Shown: piece by piece, positions 43,463 to 46,962 of the stretch | Layout: the number at the start of each line of letters is the position of its first letter | Numbering within the stretch: position 1 is the stretch's first letter | Origin: Mucilaginibacter sp. | Lineage (GTDB): Bacteria > Bacteroidota > Bacteroidia > Sphingobacteriales > Sphingobacteriaceae | DNA length: 46,962 nt | Assembly (NCBI RefSeq): GCF_028288225.1 | Contig: NZ_JAQBOC010000027.1 | Span: 1 to 46,962 of the forward strand | Direction: 5' to 3' | The notes under the pieces: model-generated | Seen by the model: only the letters and a program-made list of their open reading frames with translations | What the model was told of the DNA's origin: nothing | Databases searched by the model: none | Made by a program: the position numbers and the translations under genes

Positions 43463-43678
43463 TTAAAAGCTGCGGGAAGATTTTTTTTGTTGGTTATTCA
43501 GGTGCCACGCGGCAAAAATAACAGCAGCAACGGCAATCACAACAACCCAGCTGTCTAAAGGGCAGTTACCAAGGTCTACATCCTGGGCCGAGCAGGGCGC
43601 ACCCGGATCCTGTGCATAAAGCAACGCCGCATTAAGCATTAAAAATAATAAAGTACTAATAAATAGCTTTACCCGCAT
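43463..43678 (-). CDS. Small secreted protein with C-terminal exosortase-type sorting signal
   Basis: A 71-aa protein. Residues 1-22 are a signal peptide (MRVKLF, hydrophobic core, cleavage expected after LLYA). A mature region of only about 17 residues with two Cys follows. Then PLD (40-42), a hydrophobic helix (about 44-60) and a basic tail with K65, K66 and R69. This tripartite tail is the hallmark of PEP-CTERM/PID-CTERM-like substrates of exosortases; PLD would be a variant of PID. I chose ATG 43678 over 43714 because it begins directly at the signal peptide. A TATTTTTG box (43711-43704) lies 25 nt upstream. It is divergent from the exosortase gene, its likely processing enzyme. Confidence 0.7.
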   Translation of the reverse strand: MRVKLFISTLLFLMLNAALLYAQDPGAPCSAQDVDLGNCPLDSWVVVIAVAAVIFAAWHLNNQQKKSSRSF

Positions 43679-43703
43679 ACCTTTGGTTTTGAATACAACT
43701 TTA

Positions 43704-43711
43704 CAAAAATA
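43704..43711 (-). promoter_or_regulatory. Predicted -7 box of the small sorting-signal gene
   Basis: On the minus strand the sequence reads TATTTTTG, a match to TAnnTTTG, 25 nt before the chosen ATG at 43678. The same spacing is found for the exosortase gene on the other side of the intergenic region. No clear -33 element. Confidence 0.35.
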
Positions 43712-43879
43712 CAATTTTCAATTACAATTTAACCCTTTTTTTATTGCAACTAAAATGTTGCTAAAAATGCAGTTCTACCGGTTTTTTAAAAATTGCATAT
43801 TGCCCGGTCCGTTTAAACGGGGTTTTGATAATAAAGTTTACAATTAATTTTGATGACGGCCTTACCAGTTGATCCTCCG

Positions 43880-44023
43880 TTAATAATTATAGCCGGCATC
43901 TTTAATCTTTTGCGCGCTGTCGGATCCCATACTGACGGAATAGTTGCCTGTGGTAGTGCAGGCTGTTGTGATTAAAATGTTTTTATTGCCGTGATCAGCA
44001 AAACACACCGCAGCTTCGTGAAT
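43880..44023 (-). pseudogene. Reading-frame remnant, protein-like C-terminus without a start
   Basis: The minus strand is open for 47 codons and ends in a stop at 43880-43882. Its translation looks like real protein (ADHGNKNILITTACTTTGN, ending KIKDAGYNY) rather than random sequence. There is no ATG; the frame is closed by TAA at 44024-44026 upstream, and a GTG at 44008 would give 42 aa. I recognise no family. It is either the tail of a decayed gene or a very small gene with GTG start. Confidence 0.35.
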
Positions 44024-44028
44024 TTATG

Positions 44029-44036
44029 TAGATTTG
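44029..44036 (+). promoter_or_regulatory. Predicted -7 box of the exosortase operon
   Basis: TAGATTTG matches TAnnTTTG and ends 24 nt before the exosortase ATG. I see no convincing -33 element 19-21 nt upstream, so this is a prediction from one box and spacing only. Confidence 0.4.
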
Positions 44037-44060
44037 GAATTACTTTGACGTTAAAAAAAG

Positions 44061-44651
44061 ATGCAGTTCTCCGGCAAAACAGGCGCTAAAACCAATTCAG
44101 GCAGTAATACACCGGCGGGTAGGTTTGTACTGACATTTATTGTGCTTTTTGTGGCCTTCTATTATTTCCATATATTTTATTTTGGCGTTACCTCGCCCGG
44201 TAATCACTATAGTGCATTTTTAGCAGAACATCTTAATTATATAAAGGGCTTAAGGTGGCTATTGCTGAAAAGCAGCGTTCAGGTGCTTAACTGGTTTGGG
44301 TTTGTGGCCATTACCAGTGATTACGAGCTCATGGTGCCGGGGCACACCATTCTCCAGTTGGTTTACTCTTGCCTTGGTTTAGGGGTTATCAGCTTTTTTA
44401 GTGCGTTCGTCCTGGCTTACCCGGCAAAGTGTAAATCAAAGCTGATTTTCCTTATTGGCGGGATATTGGGGATTGAGGTGTTAAATGTTATGCGATTTGT
44501 ACTGCTTTCGCTGTACTGGAGCAGTAACAAGAACCGGGTGATTGATCACCATATCATCTTTAACATCATCATTTATTTAATTATTGCCATAACGCTTTAT
44601 TTTTGGGTAAAGCGCAATGGTATATTGATCAACAACAATGCTGCAAACTGA
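44061..44651 (+). CDS. xrtY: Exosortase family protein, probably XrtY type
   Basis: A 196-aa polytopic inner-membrane protein with about five helices. The exosortase/archaeosortase catalytic residues are all visible: Cys104 in YSCLGLGVISFF, Arg145 in NVMRFVLLS and His163/His164 in IDHHIIFNIIIY. Exosortases are membrane cysteine transpeptidase-like enzymes thought to cleave C-terminal tripartite sorting signals and link the protein to surface glycan or lipid. The short length (no fused EpsI domain) and the nearby Wzy-like and GT4 genes fit the class I recall as exosortase Y. A candidate substrate is encoded divergently 380 bp away. The gene overlaps the next by 14 nt. Confidence 0.87.
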   Translation: MQFSGKTGAKTNSGSNTPAGRFVLTFIVLFVAFYYFHIFYFGVTSPGNHYSAFLAEHLNYIKGLRWLLLKSSVQVLNWFGFVAITSDYELMVPGHTILQLVYSCLGLGVISFFSAFVLAYPAKCKSKLIFLIGGILGIEVLNVMRFVLLSLYWSSNKNRVIDHHIIFNIIIYLIIAITLYFWVKRNGILINNNAAN

Positions 44652-45189
44652 TCTTTCGTTATACAATAATTCGCCTTTTAATCCGGGTGGCAGCGCTGTA
44701 AAAAGACTGTTGTGGTATTACGTAAATGCTGTATTTTTAAAAAGCGGTTTGCTGCCATCAAGCAGTTTTAAAGTATTTTTACTGCGTTTATTCGGGGCTA
44801 AAATTGGTAAAGGCGTCACCATAAAGCCTGGTGTTAACATTAAATACGCATGGCACCTAACCGTTGGTAATCATACGTGGATTGGTGAAAATGTATGGAT
44901 AGATTGCCTTGTTGCGGTTACCATAGGCAATAATGTCTGTATTTCTCAAGGGGCTGTTTTGCTTACCGGCAGCCATAATTATAAAAAGAAAACTTTCGAT
45001 CTGATAACTCAACCAGTGACGTTGGAGGATGGCGTTTGGATAGGCGCAGGAGCAATGGTTAACCTTGGCGTAATTGCGGCATCGCACGCAGTGCTGACAA
45101 GTGGTTCGGTAGCTACTAAAAACCTGGAAGCTTATTCTGTTTACCAGGGAAACCCGGCTGTAAAGATCCGTGAACGAATCATCATTTAA
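44638..45189 (+). CDS. WcaF-like colanic-acid-type acetyltransferase
   Basis: A 183-aa hexapeptide-repeat acetyltransferase. The N-terminal FNPGGSAVKRLLWYYVNAVF and LLRLFGAKIGKGVTIKPGV are the pattern of WcaF-type enzymes; repeats continue through ITIGNN-like turns (VTIGNNVCISQGAVLLTGSH) with the likely catalytic His in GSHNY, then VTLEDGVWIGAGAMV. It O-acetylates a sugar using acetyl-CoA. Its start lies 14 nt inside the exosortase gene, so the two are co-translated, which is unusual and suggests a shared role in decorating or anchoring the glycan. Confidence 0.9.
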   Translation: MLQTDLSLYNNSPFNPGGSAVKRLLWYYVNAVFLKSGLLPSSSFKVFLLRLFGAKIGKGVTIKPGVNIKYAWHLTVGNHTWIGENVWIDCLVAVTIGNNVCISQGAVLLTGSHNYKKKTFDLITQPVTLEDGVWIGAGAMVNLGVIAASHAVLTSGSVATKNLEAYSVYQGNPAVKIRERIII

Positions 45190-45227
45190 TATCAAAACAA
45201 TAACGATACAACCTTAACCCTCACAGC

Positions 45228-46514
45228 ATGGATAAAACAGGCTTATACAATTTTAACAACCGGGTAACAATTAGCCTGTTCTTTACAGTTATGTTTTTAG
45301 TGTTCCTGAATATTTTCACACCATTAAGATTAATAACAGATGGCATCAGGTATTTAAACATCCTTGAATATTTAAACGGCGGCTTGGATAAAAACAGCTA
45401 TTGGGCACATGATGTTCTTCCGCACGGATACCCATGGCTTTTACTTTTAATTCATAAATTGAATTTACTCGGTCCAATGTCAATTACTATCGTTAATATT
45501 TTGTGCACGCTGCTTTCATGCTATATGTTAACCAAGATTTTAACAATTGATAATAAATACCTTTTTTTTTCACTGGTAATGTTATCATTTATAAATATTA
45601 AGCACTTTACATTACCCGTATCCGATCAATTATTTGTACTGCTTTTTATCACAAGCATATACTTGTGGTCTGAATTTTTTGCGGGGCGGAAATATTATAT
45701 TATACCCGCATTATTGTTAACTGTTGCATGCGTTTTTGTAAGAACTGCAGGCATAGCTCTCCTGCCTGGCATTGTATTTTATATAATATATAGTAACAGG
45801 GCGAAATTCATGGCAAGCAAAAGATTAGTTGTGCTTATTAGTCTCATACTTTTAGCCATCTTAGTTTTTATTATAAAACTTTCCCTTCTTGAAACCAAAA
45901 TCGATTATTTAAGGCAGCTGAATTTAATGATGATGATCAAGCATCCGTTTTCAATAATTGACAGATTCCTATTGCATTTTAAAGAAATTGGGGAGTTGAT
46001 ATTAAATATTCCCTACAGTAAGCTAATGGGAATTATTAAGATCAAAAGTTTCGATACCGCTCAATATTTATTGATCCTATTAGGAGTTATTGGGTTGTGG
46101 CTTTTTTTTAAAGCAATCTTTCGTTTTAAACTATTTGATCATTTTGCTTTTTGGGTATTTTCAACCTATTTCATCATGATCTTTTTATGGCCTTTTTACG
46201 ATACAAGGTTTTTAATACCGGTAATCCCATTATTCATCTATCTTTTCTTTTCTTATTTGTTTAAATTTATTGAAAGCAGCTATGTCAAAATTATTCCATT
46301 ATTCATATATGTTTTATTGGGTTTTATAAGCCTTGTTTATTCAGATGCGATTTCTTTAAACAAATCCTTTTTTTTAAATCATTATGGATTTGATCCGCAA
46401 CTAACAAATAAATACCGGGTACATTTTAAAAACAAGCACAATACGGGCTGCAAACCAGCCTATAGTATCACCGATGAAAATGTATCGTTTCTTCTTGAAA
46501 AATATGACAGGTAA
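45228..46514 (+). CDS. Polytopic membrane protein, GT-C-like
   Basis: A 428-aa protein with about ten or more hydrophobic helices. After helix 1 comes RLITDGIRYLNILEYLNGG with an acidic residue (near 39), then WAHDVLPHGYPWLLLLIHKL, resembling the first periplasmic loop of GT39/PMT-like GT-C enzymes where a catalytic Asp sits. Later FYDTRFLIPVIPLFIYL is a common C-terminal feature of this group (tail region D-x-R-F-L-x-P). The gene follows the WcaF-like gene by 38 nt. The substrate would be a polyprenyl-phosphate sugar; not testable here. Confidence 0.7.
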   Translation: MDKTGLYNFNNRVTISLFFTVMFLVFLNIFTPLRLITDGIRYLNILEYLNGGLDKNSYWAHDVLPHGYPWLLLLIHKLNLLGPMSITIVNILCTLLSCYMLTKILTIDNKYLFFSLVMLSFINIKHFTLPVSDQLFVLLFITSIYLWSEFFAGRKYYIIPALLLTVACVFVRTAGIALLPGIVFYIIYSNRAKFMASKRLVVLISLILLAILVFIIKLSLLETKIDYLRQLNLMMMIKHPFSIIDRFLLHFKEIGELILNIPYSKLMGIIKIKSFDTAQYLLILLGVIGLWLFFKAIFRFKLFDHFAFWVFSTYFIMIFLWPFYDTRFLIPVIPLFIYLFFSYLFKFIESSYVKIIPLFIYVLLGFISLVYSDAISLNKSFFLNHYGFDPQLTNKYRVHFKNKHNTGCKPAYSITDENVSFLLEKYDR

Positions 46515-46535
46515 CTTTATAGCTATTGATATTAA

Positions 46536-46962
46536 ATGCCTTCACAAAAAAACAACCCGCATAAAATTATTTTAATAATTACCGGCATAGCTGTGTTGAT
46601 AATGGGCGTGATCCTTTTCTTTATCCCCCCTGCACTTTTTCCCGATCCCGCCAATGGATTTAATATATTATGCAGCATGCGGTTAGGAGGAGGTTTTAAC
46701 GTTTTAACGGCACCCGATCAGGATGACATTTCGCAAAACTATAGTGAGTTTGTGACGTGGTGGAGTCCCGGACAATACCTGGTGCCTTATTTTTTTAAGC
46801 TGGTAGCCGGTCTGAACACCGGGCAGGCAATGGCAATAACGGTAGCTTTGGCCCAACTATGCGGACTGGCAGGCTTTTATTCATTCTTTAAAAAAATAGG
46901 TTTTACGCCATTTATAGCAGCCGTAAGCCTTGTGTTTATTGTTTGCCAGCTGGCATTTTTTG
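46536..46962 (+). CDS. Polytopic membrane protein, partial (cut by window end)
   Basis: Begins at ATG 46536, 21 nt after the preceding stop, and stays open to the last base (142 complete codons). A basic start (MPSQKNNPHK) is followed by a hydrophobic helix (about 11-31), an extracytoplasmic loop with FPDPANGFNILCSMRLGGGF and SQNYSEFVTWWSPGQYLVP, and further helices. The loop between helix 1 and 2 again resembles GT-C membrane glycosyltransferases, as in the two other polytopic proteins of the window. The family is not certain without the C-terminal part. Confidence 0.65.
   Translation, partial: MPSQKNNPHKIILIITGIAVLIMGVILFFIPPALFPDPANGFNILCSMRLGGGFNVLTAPDQDDISQNYSEFVTWWSPGQYLVPYFFKLVAGLNTGQAMAITVALAQLCGLAGFYSFFKKIGFTPFIAAVSLVFIVCQLAFF

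Larger units (their letters stand above)
43715..44060. other. Divergent intergenic region between sorting-signal protein and exosortase
   Basis: About 345 nt. It holds a perfect 12-bp palindrome CCGTTTAAACGG (43809-43820), a minus-strand reading-frame remnant (43880-44023), an AT-rich start near 43720 and the putative exosortase -7 box at 44029-44036. The palindrome lies about 130 nt from the small gene's start and could be an operator. No tRNA or repeat array is visible. Confidence 0.4.

Noticed and set aside
43330..43521. A 63-codon plus-strand frame (from ATG 43330, ending 43521) over the structured region and antisense to the small secreted protein
   Set aside because: Its open frame extends from inside the GT2 gene in another frame, its composition is not protein-like, and it overlaps both the inverted repeats and the better-supported minus-strand gene.
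1..46962. CRISPR arrays, insertion sequences, transposase or integrase genes, tRNA and rRNA genes
   Set aside because: None was seen: no regularly spaced direct repeats, no DDE or tyrosine-recombinase ORF and no tRNA-like cloverleaf ends.

Overview
The window is a large surface-glycan (exopolysaccharide or O-antigen-like) biosynthesis locus from a member of the Bacteroidota, most likely the Sphingobacteriaceae (Mucilaginibacter/Pedobacter type). The basis is the AT-leaning base composition, -7 promoter elements of the TAnnTTTG type, a Bacteroidota-style OPX lipoprotein with a C-terminal membrane helix, an UpxY-type NusG paralogue, and an exosortase of the class I remember as XrtY. Taxonomy is inference; there is no rRNA or tRNA gene.

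Layout. (1) 1-800: left-edge debris, holding convergent 3' ends around a hairpin, one of them a 46-residue remnant of a second WcaE-like glycosyltransferase, then AT-rich DNA without a gene. (2) 801-3390, minus strand: a polytopic GT-C-like protein, a small one-helix membrane protein and a WcaE-like GT2. (3) A 77-bp divergent promoter region with an 18-bp perfect palindrome carrying a TAAATTTG box on each strand. (4) 3468-7232, plus strand: Wza-like OPX lipoprotein, Wzc-like chain-length regulator/BY-kinase and a NusG-like antiterminator. (5) A 155-bp gap with a perfect inverted repeat, then about 36 kb of uninterrupted plus-strand genes (7388-43328), many overlapping by 1-14 nt: asparagine synthetase, Wzm/Wzt ABC exporter, 25 glycosyltransferases, 6 methyltransferases, one hexapeptide acyltransferase and one Wzy-like polymerase. 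(6) 43329-44060: a GC-richer stretch with nested inverted repeats (possible structured RNA), a minus-strand 71-aa secreted protein with a PLD-plus-helix-plus-basic C-terminal sorting signal, and a reading-frame remnant. (7) 44061-46962, plus strand: the exosortase, a WcaF-like acetyltransferase and two polytopic membrane proteins, the last cut by the window edge.

How the genes may work together. Glycosyltransferases and methyltransferases build and decorate one or more glycans; Wza/Wzc with the Wzy-like protein supply a Wzy-dependent export route, while Wzm/Wzt supply an ABC-dependent route. The NusG-like protein probably lets RNA polymerase finish the very long operon. The exosortase next to a tiny secreted protein with a matching tail suggests that this protein is processed or anchored together with the glycan. 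The transferases include one GT6 (ABO blood-group family, bacterial NAN motif), two GT11 and one GT10 fucosyltransferases, so the product may carry fucosylated, blood-group/Lewis-like structures. No initiating phosphoglycosyltransferase, Wzx flippase or nucleotide-sugar synthesis genes are visible; these must lie elsewhere.
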